Below, piece after piece: positions 17,726-25,441 of a stretch of DNA of 64,000 nt (position 1 is its first letter; each line of letters begins with the position of its first letter). A model generated the notes under the pieces. It saw only the letters and a program-made list of their open reading frames with translations, searched no databases and was not told the DNA's origin. The position numbers were made by a program, and so were the translations under genes. Origin of the DNA: Streptomyces glaucescens (GTDB lineage Bacteria > Actinomycetota > Actinomycetes > Streptomycetales > Streptomycetaceae); NCBI RefSeq assembly GCF_000761215.1, contig NZ_CP009438.1, forward strand, positions 434,001 to 498,000, read 5' to 3'.

Positions 17726-19189
17726 ATGGACCACTCGCGCGCCCCTGTACTGGAGGCCCTTCAGGAGTTCCGGCGCCGCGGGGACGTGGCGTACGGACCG
17801 CCGGGCCACAAGCAGGGCCGGGGCGCGGACCCGCGGGTGGTGGACGTCGTCGGGATGGACGTCTTCCGCTCCGATGTGCTCGGCCTGAACGGCCTGGACG
17901 ACCGCCGGCAGTCCCAGGGGGTGCTCAGCCAGGCGCAGGAGCTGATGGCCGACGCGGTCGGTGCCACGGAGGCGTTCTTCTCCACGTGCGGCAGCTCGCT
18001 GTCGGTGAAGACGGCGATGCTGGCCGTGGCCGGACCGGGCGAGAAGATGCTGCTGTCGCGCAACGCCCACAAGTCCGTGGTCGCCGCCGTCGTCGTCAAC
18101 GGCGTGGAGCCGATCTGGGTGCACCCGAAGTTCGACGCCGAACGGCACCTGGCGCACCCGCCGGAGCCCGAGGACGTGCGCAACCGGCTGCGGGAGCACC
18201 CGGACGCCAAGGGCATGCTGCTGATCACGCCGACCGACTGGGGCACCTGCGCCGACGTGGCCGGCGTGGCCCGGGCCTGCCACGAGTTCGACGTACCGCT
18301 GATCGTCGACGAGGCGTGGGGCGCCCATCTGCCGTTCCACCCGGACCTGCCGGCCTGGGGGATGGACGCCGGGGCCGACCTGGTGGTGACCAGCGTGCAC
18401 AAGATGGGCGGGGCGATCGAGCAGAGCTCGGTGTTCCACCTGCAGTACGACCGGGTCGCCTCCGAGGTGCTGAGGCAGCGGGAGGACCTGCTGGGCACCA
18501 CGAGCGCGTCCACCCTGGTGTACGCCACCCTGGACGGCTGGCGGCGTCAGATGGTGGAGCACGGGCGCGAGCTGCTGGACACGGCGCTCGCCCGGGCGCG
18601 ACGGGTCCGGGCGGCGGCGGACCGGCTGCCGGGGCTGCGCGTGATGGGCCGCGAGGTGGTGGACGAGGGGCTCGCCGCCGACCTCGACCCGCTCAAGATC
18701 GTGATCGATGTGCGGGAGCTGGGCATCAGCGGGATGCAGGCCGCGGAATGGCTGCGGACGAACCGCCACGTCGACGTCGGCGGTTCCGACACCTGCCGGA
18801 TCAGCGCCTCGATCACCCATGCCGACGACGACGCGACCGAGCACCTGCTGGTGGACGCGCTGCGCTCGCTCGTGGAGAAGGCCGACACGATCGAACGGCA
18901 GCCGCCGGTGCACCTGCCGGAGCCGTCGGCGCTGGAACTGGAGCAGGCGATGCTGCCGCGGGACGCCTTCTTCGCGCCGGTCGAGCACGTGCCCGTGGAG
19001 CGGGCCGCGGGACGGATCAGCGCGGAGATGGTCAGCCCGTACCCGCCCGGGGTACCCGTCATCGCGCCGGGCGAGGTGATCACCGCGGAGGTGCTGGACT
19101 ACCTGCGCAGCGGTGTCGAGCACGGGGTGCTCATCCCGGACGCGGCGGACTCCTCGGTACGGACGCTGCGGGTGGTGGCCCGCCCGTGA
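17726..19189 (+). CDS. Orn/Lys/Arg decarboxylase-family PLP enzyme
   Basis: A 487-residue PLP enzyme of the fold-type I basic amino acid decarboxylase group. YGPPGHKQGRG near residue 25 is the family's N-terminal motif, followed by FFSTCGSSLSVKTAML, SRNAHKSVVAAVVVNG, IVDEAWGAHLPFH, and SVHKMGG with the Schiff-base Lys226. The C-terminal domain has AAGRISAEMVSPYPPGVP, then VIAPGE. At under 490 residues it is like the Bacillus SpeA/YaaO forms, not the ~750-residue enteric enzymes. It would make cadaverine, putrescine or agmatine; the substrate is not decidable. ATG 17726 has GGGAGGAACG in front. Three coupled genes follow after 120 bases. Confidence 0.88.
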   Translation: MDHSRAPVLEALQEFRRRGDVAYGPPGHKQGRGADPRVVDVVGMDVFRSDVLGLNGLDDRRQSQGVLSQAQELMADAVGATEAFFSTCGSSLSVKTAMLAVAGPGEKMLLSRNAHKSVVAAVVVNGVEPIWVHPKFDAERHLAHPPEPEDVRNRLREHPDAKGMLLITPTDWGTCADVAGVARACHEFDVPLIVDEAWGAHLPFHPDLPAWGMDAGADLVVTSVHKMGGAIEQSSVFHLQYDRVASEVLRQREDLLGTTSASTLVYATLDGWRRQMVEHGRELLDTALARARRVRAAADRLPGLRVMGREVVDEGLAADLDPLKIVIDVRELGISGMQAAEWLRTNRHVDVGGSDTCRISASITHADDDATEHLLVDALRSLVEKADTIERQPPVHLPEPSALELEQAMLPRDAFFAPVEHVPVERAAGRISAEMVSPYPPGVPVIAPGEVITAEVLDYLRSGVEHGVLIPDAADSSVRTLRVVARP

Positions 19190-19218
19190 ACCGGCCGTGT
19201 CATCAGCGGGGAGGCCCC

Positions 19219-19273
19219 GGGTACTTGGTACCCGCTGTCACGTACCCGGTTCCGGGCAGGTACCCGGTTCCGG
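19219..19273. repeat. Palindrome and 18-bp direct repeats upstream of NTase operon
   Basis: GGGTAC-TTG-GTACCC (19219-19233) is a perfect 6-bp inverted repeat. It is followed by two direct copies of GTACCCGGTTCCGG at 19242 and 19260, an 18-base period. All carry the same GTACC core. The cluster sits 40-90 bases before the start of the nucleotidyltransferase gene, so it may be a regulator-binding array or a processed leader. Confidence 0.5.
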
Positions 19274-19309
19274 CCGGAACGCGCGGCGAGAGGACGTAAG
19301 GGAGTGGAC

Positions 19310-20017
19310 ATGACGCAGAACGGCGACCCGGCATCCGCCCGGCGGGCGTGGGCCGGTGACGCGCAGTCGGCCGCGGTGGTGAGCGATCTCGTGCCGCCGG
19401 TGACAGCCGGGACGCAGAGCCCGCCCCCGGACCTGACGCCGGACCTGCCCCGGGACCGGACGCAGGCGATCCTGGAGGCGACCAAGCAGGTGGGGACGCT
19501 GCTGAAGCGGAACGGGCACCGGTTCGCGCTGGCCGGCAGTGTCGCCGCGTACACGCACGGCGCGGGCACGAACCTCCAGCACGACGCCGACTTCTGTGTC
19601 CGCCCGGAGGACGCGGAGACCGTCGCGGCGACGTTGCGCGAGGGCGGTCTCGAGGTGCGGATCCCGCCGGAGGACTGGCTGCTGAAGACCGAGTGCTTCG
19701 GGCAGTCCGTCGACATCATCTTCCGGCTGGCGCACCGGCCCGTCAGCACCGAGATGCTCGACCGGGCCGAGGAGATGCCGGTGCAGTCGGTCCTGATGCC
19801 GGTGCTGTCCGCCACGGACCTGGTGGCGAGCCTGGTCTCCGCGTTCACGGAGCACTACTGCGACTTCGGTGCGGTGCTGCCCGTGGCGCGGGCGCTGCGG
19901 GAGAAGGTCGACTGGGAAGAGGTCCGGCGGGAGTGCGGCGAGGACCCGATGCCCGCCGCGTTCTTCTTCCTCCTCGAACGCCTGAACGTGATCGCTCCGC
20001 GGAAGGAGCAGCCATGA
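19310..20017 (+). CDS. Nucleotidyltransferase-fold protein
   Basis: A 235-residue soluble protein. After a low-complexity N-terminus (residues 1-50) comes a minimal nucleotidyltransferase core: FALAGSVAAYTHGAGTNLQ, then HDADFCVRPEDAETVA. GS and DxD are the expected nucleotide- and metal-binding positions, and SVDIIFRL supplies the third acidic strand. This resembles the AbiEii/MNT-like and tRNA-NTase-like families more than aminoglycoside adenylyltransferases. ATG 19310 fits AAGGGAG at 5-base spacing better than GTG 19304. The stop overlaps the next start by four bases (ATGA), so translation is coupled. Confidence 0.8.
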   Translation: MTQNGDPASARRAWAGDAQSAAVVSDLVPPVTAGTQSPPPDLTPDLPRDRTQAILEATKQVGTLLKRNGHRFALAGSVAAYTHGAGTNLQHDADFCVRPEDAETVAATLREGGLEVRIPPEDWLLKTECFGQSVDIIFRLAHRPVSTEMLDRAEEMPVQSVLMPVLSATDLVASLVSAFTEHYCDFGAVLPVARALREKVDWEEVRRECGEDPMPAAFFFLLERLNVIAPRKEQP

Positions 20018-20259
20018 ACGACCTCGACTACCGCGTGGCCCACCTGCGCGAACGCCTCGCGGGCGGGCCGCTGGCCGAACTGGGCGTGCAGGTCGCGGTG
20101 CACGGGGACTCGGTGCTGGTGACCGGCACCGTACCGTCCTCGCACTGCCGCGACGAGATCGGGCGGATCGTGGGCGAGACCCTGACCGGGCTCACGGTGC
20201 GCTGCGACCTGGTGGTCGCCGAAGCGTCGTCCCCCGACCAGGCGGAGGAGCTGGCATGA
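20014..20259 (+). CDS. BON-domain protein
   Basis: An 81-residue protein consisting almost only of one BON (bacterial OsmY and nodulation) domain: LGVQVAVHGDSVLVTGTVPS, then HCRDEIGRIVGETL and VRCDLVVAEAS, with the central GxVxVTGxV turn. BON domains bind phospholipid or peptidoglycan in exported proteins, but this one has no signal peptide and is expected in the cytoplasm. Its start overlaps the nucleotidyltransferase stop and its stop overlaps the metallophosphoesterase start, both as ATGA, so the three proteins are probably made in equal amounts. Confidence 0.8.
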   Translation: MNDLDYRVAHLRERLAGGPLAELGVQVAVHGDSVLVTGTVPSSHCRDEIGRIVGETLTGLTVRCDLVVAEASSPDQAEELA

Positions 20260-21020
20260 TCCGCATCGCAGCCGTCGGTGACATCCACATGGGCCCCGAC
20301 AGCCAGGGAGTGCTGCGGCCCGCGTTCGAGACCCTGCCCGACTGTGCCGACGTCCTGCTCCTGGCGGGCGACCTGACCCGGCACGGCACTCCCGAGGAGG
20401 CCCGGGTGGTGGCGCGGGAGGTCAAGGACCTGGGGGTGCCGGTCGTGGCGGTCCTGGGCAACCACGACCACCACGACGAGCGGCCCGACGAGGTCACGGC
20501 GATCCTCCAGGACGGTGGTGTCCAGGTGCTGGAGGGGCAGGAGACGGTGCTGGACTGCGCGGGGGGCCGGGTCGGCGTGGCCGGCACCAAGGGGTTCTGC
20601 GGCGGCTTCGCGGGCCGCAACGCCGGGGAGTTCGGCGAGCCGCTGATGAAGGAGTTCGTGCGCTACACGCGCCGGTCCGCCGACAGCCTGCGCACGGCGC
20701 TGGAGCGGCTCGGCGAGCAGGGCTGCGACGCGCGGGTCGCGCTGACCCACTTCTCCCCCGTGCCGGACACGCTGGCGGGCGAGCCGCTGGAAATCTACCC
20801 GTTCCTCGGCAGCTACCTGCTGGCCGAGGCGATCGACACCGCCGGAGCCGACCTCGCGGTGCACGGGCACGCCCACGCGGGCACCGAGCACGGTATGACC
20901 AGTGGCGGCGTACGGGTGCGCAACGTCGCCCAGCCGGTCATCGGACGGGCCTTCCACGTGTACCACCTCCAGGTGCCCGAGCGGGTGGCGACGGGCAGTT
21001 CCGCGGAGTCGGCGGGCTGA
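20256..21020 (+). CDS. Calcineurin-like metallophosphoesterase
   Basis: A 254-residue cytoplasmic phosphoesterase. The metal ligands are present in canonical order: AAVGDIHMG (Asp9, His11), LLAGDLTRHG, AVLGNHDHH, ALTHFSPV, and VHGHAHAGTEHG. The fold acts on phosphodiesters or phosphomonoesters such as cyclic nucleotides, nucleotides or lipid head groups; the single domain and size resemble YfcE/CpdA-like enzymes. It is the last gene of the coupled operon with the nucleotidyltransferase and BON proteins, which suggests a paired add/remove chemistry on one nucleotide substrate. A hairpin at 21076-21095 follows. Confidence 0.85.
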   Translation: MIRIAAVGDIHMGPDSQGVLRPAFETLPDCADVLLLAGDLTRHGTPEEARVVAREVKDLGVPVVAVLGNHDHHDERPDEVTAILQDGGVQVLEGQETVLDCAGGRVGVAGTKGFCGGFAGRNAGEFGEPLMKEFVRYTRRSADSLRTALERLGEQGCDARVALTHFSPVPDTLAGEPLEIYPFLGSYLLAEAIDTAGADLAVHGHAHAGTEHGMTSGGVRVRNVAQPVIGRAFHVYHLQVPERVATGSSAESAG

Positions 21021-21075
21021 CACCGCGCACCCGCGAGGCGGCGTGGCCGCACCTTTGGGCGCGGCCCGCTCCTGT

Positions 21076-21095
21076 CCGGCCGGCCAGCCGGCCGG
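21076..21095. terminator. Hairpin between convergent genes
   Basis: CCGGCCGGC-CA-GCCGGCCGG is a perfect 9-bp inverted repeat, 56 bases after the metallophosphoesterase stop and 77 bases before the end of the convergent HD-domain gene. Confidence 0.6.
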
Positions 21096-21171
21096 CCGGG
21101 GCACGGGAGTCCCCGGTCCGGGGGGCGACGCGGGCCGCCCGCGGGTGCGGCCCGTGCCCGTCACTACCGCG

Positions 21172-21825
21172 TCAGTTGCCCCAGCGGCCCGAGGCGGCGT
21201 GGGTCTCCATCCACGTCGTGTACGGCGGAGCGGACCTCTCGCGCAGCAGCTCCCCCGCGACGGTGAAGTGCGGGGCCTTCTCCGGGCGCCGGCGGGCCTG
21301 CGCCACGATCTCGTCGGTGAGGGTGGTCGCCATCGACAGCCGCGGGTAGGCGGCGTGGATCCGGGCGCCGGTCTCGTCGTCGACGCATTCCGTGCCGATG
21401 CCGAAGTCCATGCCGGTCCCCTGGTGCACCAGCGCGCACAGCGGGCCGCGGCGTTCGGCGATCCCGGGCGAGGTGTGCAGCGCGATCGCCTCCCACACCG
21501 CGTCGACGTCCGGTGCCGGCAGGCCCTGCCCGGTGAGGAACTCGGCGGCCGTGTCGGCGCCGTCCACCTCGAACCGCTGGTGGCGGTCCCCGGCCTCGGT
21601 GAGCCCGATGTCGTGCAGGACGCAGGCCAGGAACAGCAGCTGGGGGTCGTAGTCACGGCCCGGGACGGCGCCTTCGTGGTCGGCGCGCAGGCGGGCGAAC
21701 AGCCAGGCGCGGATGCTGTGGTTGGCGGTCGCCGTGGATTCCGTGTCGCGCACCAGTGCCAGGGCGCGGCGGGCGACGGGGGTGTCGGGGAGCGACGGGA
21801 CGCCGCTGATCGTCTGCGTGGTCAT
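21172..21825 (-). CDS. HD-domain metal-dependent phosphohydrolase
   Basis: A 217-residue protein with the HD superfamily pattern: NHSIRAWLF (His36), LFLACVLHDIGLTEAGDRH (His71-Asp72), and ALHTSPGIAERRGPLCALVHQG (later His and Gly ligands). The Ala/Gly-rich spacing around HDIGLT resembles the small HD group that includes cyanamide hydratase-like proteins; the reaction here is unknown. ATG 21825 is preceded by GGAG. It is divergent from the GlxA-type regulator at 21878 with only 52 bases between, so the regulator probably controls it. Confidence 0.82.
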   Translation of the reverse strand: MTTQTISGVPSLPDTPVARRALALVRDTESTATANHSIRAWLFARLRADHEGAVPGRDYDPQLLFLACVLHDIGLTEAGDRHQRFEVDGADTAAEFLTGQGLPAPDVDAVWEAIALHTSPGIAERRGPLCALVHQGTGMDFGIGTECVDDETGARIHAAYPRLSMATTLTDEIVAQARRRPEKAPHFTVAGELLRERSAPPYTTWMETHAASGRWGN

Positions 21826-21862
21826 GGCTCCATCGTCGGTGGGGACTTCGGGCCGCGACAGT

Positions 21863-21877
21863 GGCAGTATTGCCGCC
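21863..21877 (+). promoter_or_regulatory. Leaderless promoter of the first GlxA gene
   Basis: CAGTAT (21865-21870) sits 7 bases before GTG 21878, the distance expected of a -10 element when transcription starts at the first codon. No ribosome-binding site is visible. The -10 lies inside GGCA-GTAT-TGCC, a short dyad, so an autoregulatory operator could overlap it. Confidence 0.4.
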
Positions 21878-22939
21878 GTGCGCGAGGAAACTGCCTATGA
21901 GCCGGCGGACGCCGGCGCCGGTGCCCGTGACGGCCGGGGGCACCGGGTCGCCGTGCTGGTGCTGGACGGTGTCCTGCCCCTCGACCTGGGAATCCCGGCC
22001 CAGGTCTTCACCGCGGTGCCGGGTGGCCCGTACGAGCTGACCCTGTGCGGGAGGTCGGCGGGCCCGGTGCCGAGCGCCGCCGGTTTCGACGTGACGGTGG
22101 CGGCGGGCCTCGAGGCGGTGCTCGGCGCGGACACCGTCGTGGTGCCGGGGTACGCACCGCACGACCGCGGGCTGCCCGCCGTCGTGCTCGACGCGCTGGC
22201 CGGCGCCCACCGGCGCGGCGGACGGCTGGTGTCCGTCTGCACCGGTGCGTTCGCGCTGGCCGCCGCCGGGGTCCTGGACGGCTGCGCCGCCACCACCCAC
22301 TGGCTGTACGCCGACGACCTGGCCGCGCGCCACCCGCGGGTGCGGGTCGACCCGAAGGTGCTGTACGTCGACGAGGGGCGGGTGCTGACCTCGGCCGGTG
22401 TCGCCGCCGGTATCGACCTCTGCCTTCATCTGGTGCGGCGCGATCTGGGCGCCGCCACGGCCAACGAGGTGGCGCGCACCCTGGTCGCGGCGCCGCACCG
22501 GGAGGGCGGGCAGGCCCAGTACATCAGGCACCCGCTGGCCGGCGCGGCGGACACGACCACGCTGGCCCCGACCCGGACGTGGGCGCTCGGCCGTCTGCAC
22601 GAGCCGCTGACGGTCCGTCAGCTCGCGGCCCACGCGCACATGGCGCCGCGCACCTTCGCCCGCCGCTTCGTGGCCGAGACGGGCACCACGCCGTTGCGGT
22701 GGCTCCTCACGGCCCGGCTCGACCGGGCCCGGGAACTCCTGGAGAGCACCGGCCTCGCCGTCGACCAGGTCGCCGAGCGGTGCGGTCTGGGCAGCCCGTC
22801 GAATCTGCGCCTGCACTTCCGGCGCGTGCTGGGCACCTCGCCCTCCGCCTACCGTGCGACGTTCGCGTCCCCCGAGCCCCAGGGAAGGCGCGGCCCCGTG
22901 GGACCGCCGGGCGCCACAGGGCCGAGGATGGACCGGTGA
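21878..22939 (+). CDS. GlxA-family regulator (DJ-1/PfpI plus AraC HTH), first copy
   Basis: A 353-residue regulator. The N-terminal DJ-1/PfpI domain (residues ~20-200) has VLVLDGVLPLDLGIPAQVF, VVPGYAPHDRG and the nucleophile elbow VCTGAFALAAAGVLDG. The C-terminal AraC domain has two helix-turn-helix units: VRQLAAHAHMAPRTFARRF and DQVAERCGLGSPSNLRLHF. Members sense small molecules and regulate catabolic or stress genes; the ligand is unknown. GTG 21878 has no ribosome site and a -10-like box at leaderless distance. The stop overlaps the next start (GTGA). Confidence 0.85.
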   Translation: MREETAYEPADAGAGARDGRGHRVAVLVLDGVLPLDLGIPAQVFTAVPGGPYELTLCGRSAGPVPSAAGFDVTVAAGLEAVLGADTVVVPGYAPHDRGLPAVVLDALAGAHRRGGRLVSVCTGAFALAAAGVLDGCAATTHWLYADDLAARHPRVRVDPKVLYVDEGRVLTSAGVAAGIDLCLHLVRRDLGAATANEVARTLVAAPHREGGQAQYIRHPLAGAADTTTLAPTRTWALGRLHEPLTVRQLAAHAHMAPRTFARRFVAETGTTPLRWLLTARLDRARELLESTGLAVDQVAERCGLGSPSNLRLHFRRVLGTSPSAYRATFASPEPQGRRGPVGPPGATGPRMDR

Positions 22940-23427
22940 ACCCGAACGCGCCCTCCCCCGCCGACGACCGCGAGCCCGCCGAGCACCGGCGTTTCGCCCA
23001 CTGTCTGCGAGCGCTGGAGACCGTCTCCGAGGCGGACGAGGCCGGCCTGGTGGCGGCCGTGCTCGACGACCGGGACGCGCTGATGGCCGGCAGCGCGGTG
23101 AGCCGCCACCTGGACCGCCGGGCCGCCGCCCTGCTCGGTGGCCCCGCGTTCACCGCCTGGGCGCGGACCCTGGCCGGCGTGGTCGCCCGCAGCGACTTCC
23201 TCACCCGCAGGCTGCGCGAGTGGGTCCTGCTCCACTCGATCGTCCGGGGCGGTCCGTGGACCGCCGGTGAACTCGCCGGCGCCTCCGACTGGTTCCAGCG
23301 CACGGCCGTGGCCACGCCCGGCCTCACCGACCCCGCGGCTCTCGCGCTGCTGGCCCGTGACGGCCGCACCCGCCGGGTCCGCGCCGCCGCGAGCCGCCGG
23401 TTGCGGGAGGCGGGGAGGGCGCGCTGA
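22936..23427 (+). CDS. Uncharacterised protein coupled to GlxA regulator
   Basis: A 163-residue soluble, Arg/Ala-rich, mostly helical protein that I do not recognise. The helices are regular: HRRFAHCLRALETVSEADEA, then LVAAVLDDRDALMAGSAVSR, FTAWARTLAGVVARSDFLTR and RLREWVLLHSIVRGGPW. The GPWTAGELAGASDWFQRT segment and the final RDGRTRRVRAAASRRLREAG tail are reminiscent of HEAT-like repeats. The start GTG 22936 overlaps the preceding stop as GTGA, so it is translated with the regulator and may modulate it. Confidence 0.68.
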   Translation: MNPNAPSPADDREPAEHRRFAHCLRALETVSEADEAGLVAAVLDDRDALMAGSAVSRHLDRRAAALLGGPAFTAWARTLAGVVARSDFLTRRLREWVLLHSIVRGGPWTAGELAGASDWFQRTAVATPGLTDPAALALLARDGRTRRVRAAASRRLREAGRAR

Positions 23428-23450
23428 CCGCAGCCGGATCCCGCCCCTTT

Positions 23451-23747
23451 ATGATCATGACCGTGGACTCCGTCGCCCTTCCGCTCATCGCACTGATCGT
23501 CTGCGTGGCCGTCTTCGGCCACGAGGCCCGGTTCTCCCGGCTCGACAAGCGCCTCGCGCGCCTCGAACGCAAGGTGGACCTCCTGCTCGGCCATCTGGAC
23601 GTGGCCGTCGAGGACCCCGGGACGGACGCGGTGGCGGCACTCGCCCGCGACGGCAAGGCGATCGAGGCGATCAAGGAGTACCGGCGGGTCACCGGGGCCG
23701 GGCTGAAGGAGGCCAAGGACGCCGTGGACCGGCTCCAGGGGCGCTGA
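23451..23747 (+). CDS. Membrane-anchored L7/L12 C-terminal-like protein
   Basis: A 98-residue protein with one N-terminal membrane helix (residues 6-23, ALPLIALIVCVAVFGHEARF), a Leu/Lys coiled segment (SRLDKRLARLERKVDLLLGH) and a C-terminal AIKEYRRVTGAGLKEAKDAV followed by DRLQG. The last part matches the ribosomal protein L7/L12 C-terminal domain core (KIxVIKxVRxxTGLGLKEAKxLV). It is not a ribosomal protein: the hinge and N-terminal dimer domain are missing. The role is unknown. It begins 23 bases after the previous gene, and the downstream gene converges. Confidence 0.75.
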   Translation: MIMTVDSVALPLIALIVCVAVFGHEARFSRLDKRLARLERKVDLLLGHLDVAVEDPGTDAVAALARDGKAIEAIKEYRRVTGAGLKEAKDAVDRLQGR

Positions 23748-23800
23748 CCCCGGCGGGTGCCCGCTCGCGGGGCGCCGAGGAAGTCGTGGCCGCGAGGTGT

Positions 23801-24838
23801 TCAGCCGCCGTCCCGGCCGGCGGTGAGCAGCGACGTCAGCCACTCCCGGCGGGCCTCCTTCGCCCGGCGGGACAGCCTGGCCCGGGGGACGAACTCGTCG
23901 AAGCCGTGGCAGCCTCCGGGCCACACGTGCAGCTCGCAGGGGACCCCGGACTGCCACAGGCGGCCGGCGTAGGCGACGGTCTCGTCGCGGAACGTCTCCG
24001 CGGAACCGACGTCGAGGTAGGCGGGCGGCAGGCCGGTGAGGTCCGCGGCACGCGCCGGGGCGGCGTGGGCGGGGATGTCCGGCGCCCCCGCGGCGCCGTC
24101 GAGGTGGGCGTTCCAGGCGGTGGCGTTGGACGTGCGGTCCCACATGTCCCGCCCCGCCATCTGACGGCCGGAGCGGGTGTCGTTGCGGTCGTCGAGCATC
24201 GGGGACAGCAGCATCTGGGCGGCCGGCGCGGGACCGCCGCGGTCCCGCGCCAGCAGGGCCAGGCCCGCGGCGAGACCGCCGCCCGCGCTGGTTCCCACCG
24301 TGATGATCCGGTCCGGGTCCGCGCCCAGTTCCGCGGCGTGCCGCGCGGACCACACCAGACCCGCGTAGCAGTCCTCCAGCGGTGCCGGGTGGGGGTGTTC
24401 GGGGGCGAGCCGGTACTCGACCGACACCGTCACCGTGTGCAGCGTCCGGGTCCACTCCAGCACGTCGGACATGAGGTGCCGCCGGCTGCCGGCGATCATG
24501 CCGCCGCCGTGCATGAAGTACACCAGGGGCAGCCGTGAGCCGGCGGGTGCGGCGGCGGGACGGCAGATGAGCACGGTGACGTCCGGGGCGCCGGCCGGCC
24601 CGGTGACCTCGCGTTCCTCCCAGACGACCTCCCCGCCGCACCGCAGGGCCTCGTCGCCGAGCGCACCGGCCCCCACCGCGGCGCGGACCGCGGGGACGTC
24701 CCGCGGGGTGAGCGGGGGCAGCTCGCCCAGCGCCTCCAGGGCCGCCGCCAGTTCCGGGTCGAGGGGGACGGGAGGCAGGTCCGCGGCAGGTGCGGGGCGA
24801 GCGGGCGTGGGGGCGTCGCCCGCGGTGCGACGGGTCAT
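23801..24838 (-). CDS. Alpha/beta hydrolase-3 (HSL-type) esterase
   Basis: A 345-residue cytoplasmic esterase of the hormone-sensitive-lipase group. YFMHGGGMIAGS gives the HGGG oxyanion hole, GTSAGGGLAAGLALLARDRG the nucleophile Ser, DVGSAETFRDE the Asp region and GGCHGFDEF the His. Enzymes of this fold hydrolyse short-chain esters and lactones. AAGGAAG lies about 9 bases before ATG 24838. It follows the EACC1 gene by 52 bases on the same strand and may be cotranscribed, which is the more interesting part of the context. Confidence 0.85.
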   Translation of the reverse strand: MTRRTAGDAPTPARPAPAADLPPVPLDPELAAALEALGELPPLTPRDVPAVRAAVGAGALGDEALRCGGEVVWEEREVTGPAGAPDVTVLICRPAAAPAGSRLPLVYFMHGGGMIAGSRRHLMSDVLEWTRTLHTVTVSVEYRLAPEHPHPAPLEDCYAGLVWSARHAAELGADPDRIITVGTSAGGGLAAGLALLARDRGGPAPAAQMLLSPMLDDRNDTRSGRQMAGRDMWDRTSNATAWNAHLDGAAGAPDIPAHAAPARAADLTGLPPAYLDVGSAETFRDETVAYAGRLWQSGVPCELHVWPGGCHGFDEFVPRARLSRRAKEARREWLTSLLTAGRDGG

Positions 24839-24890
24839 GTGGGTGCTTCCTTCCGGAGGTCCGTGTGGGTACGGGTGCCCGCGAAGGGGC

Positions 24891-25319
24891 TCACGGGTGC
24901 CTCCGGGGTTCGGCGCCCCGGTCGACGGGCCGGGTTCGTGCCGGGGCGGGTGCCGTGTCCACGACGGCGGTCAGGCGTCTGGCCAGCTCGGCCCTCCGGC
25001 GCGGGTCCAGACCCTTCACCCGGGCGGTACCGACGGTGGTCTCCGCCCCGTCGGGCCGGGTGATCGTGACGGTCTGGTTCCCCTGTCGGCTCTGCGCCCA
25101 GGCCACCACGACGGCGGCGAACACCTCGGCGATCCGGCCGGGCTCCAGCATCGCGACCAGCGCGTCGGTCACCGCGCCCGGGGCCCCGGGCGGCGGAGCA
25201 CCGTCCGCGGTCCGGATCCGGCCGCGCAGCTCCGGCTCGGCGATCAGCCAGCGGCGCAGGTCGTGGCCGCGTTCATCCGCTCCCGCGTCGTCGCCGCGGA
25301 CTGTGACGAGGATGCGCAT
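24891..25319 (-). CDS. Effector-associated constant component EACC1 protein
   Basis: A 142-residue protein with the features of the EACC1 family: an N-terminal beta strand (MRILVTVRGDDAG), a short acidic helix with LRRWLIAEPELRGRI, then AEVFAAVVVAWAQSRQGNQT and VTITRPDGAETTV. EACC1 is the invariant partner found next to diverse effector proteases, kinases or STAND ATPases in actinobacterial conflict systems. Here no protease, caspase-like or STAND gene is adjacent; the only co-directional neighbour is the HSL esterase 52 bases downstream. The tail (last ~20 residues) is Arg/Pro rich. AGGGG lies directly before ATG 25319. Confidence 0.65.
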   Translation of the reverse strand: MRILVTVRGDDAGADERGHDLRRWLIAEPELRGRIRTADGAPPPGAPGAVTDALVAMLEPGRIAEVFAAVVVAWAQSRQGNQTVTITRPDGAETTVGTARVKGLDPRRRAELARRLTAVVDTAPAPARTRPVDRGAEPRRHP

Positions 25320-25373
25320 GCCCCTCAAGGTAGCGGCGGGCGCGGGCGCTGTGACCGCGAGGACCAGCCGAAT

Positions 25374-25400
25374 GGCGCGGCGGCCCGGGGCCGCCGCGCC
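25374..25400 (-). terminator. Terminator after the CE4 deacetylase gene
   Basis: GGCGCGGCGGCC-CGG-GGCCGCCGCGCC forms a perfect 12-bp stem 42-68 bases downstream of the deacetylase stop and ahead of the EACC1 gene, so it separates the two. Confidence 0.75.
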
Positions 25401-25441
25401 AGGGGTGCGGAGCGGGGTGTGCGACCGGTCCGGCCGCCGGG

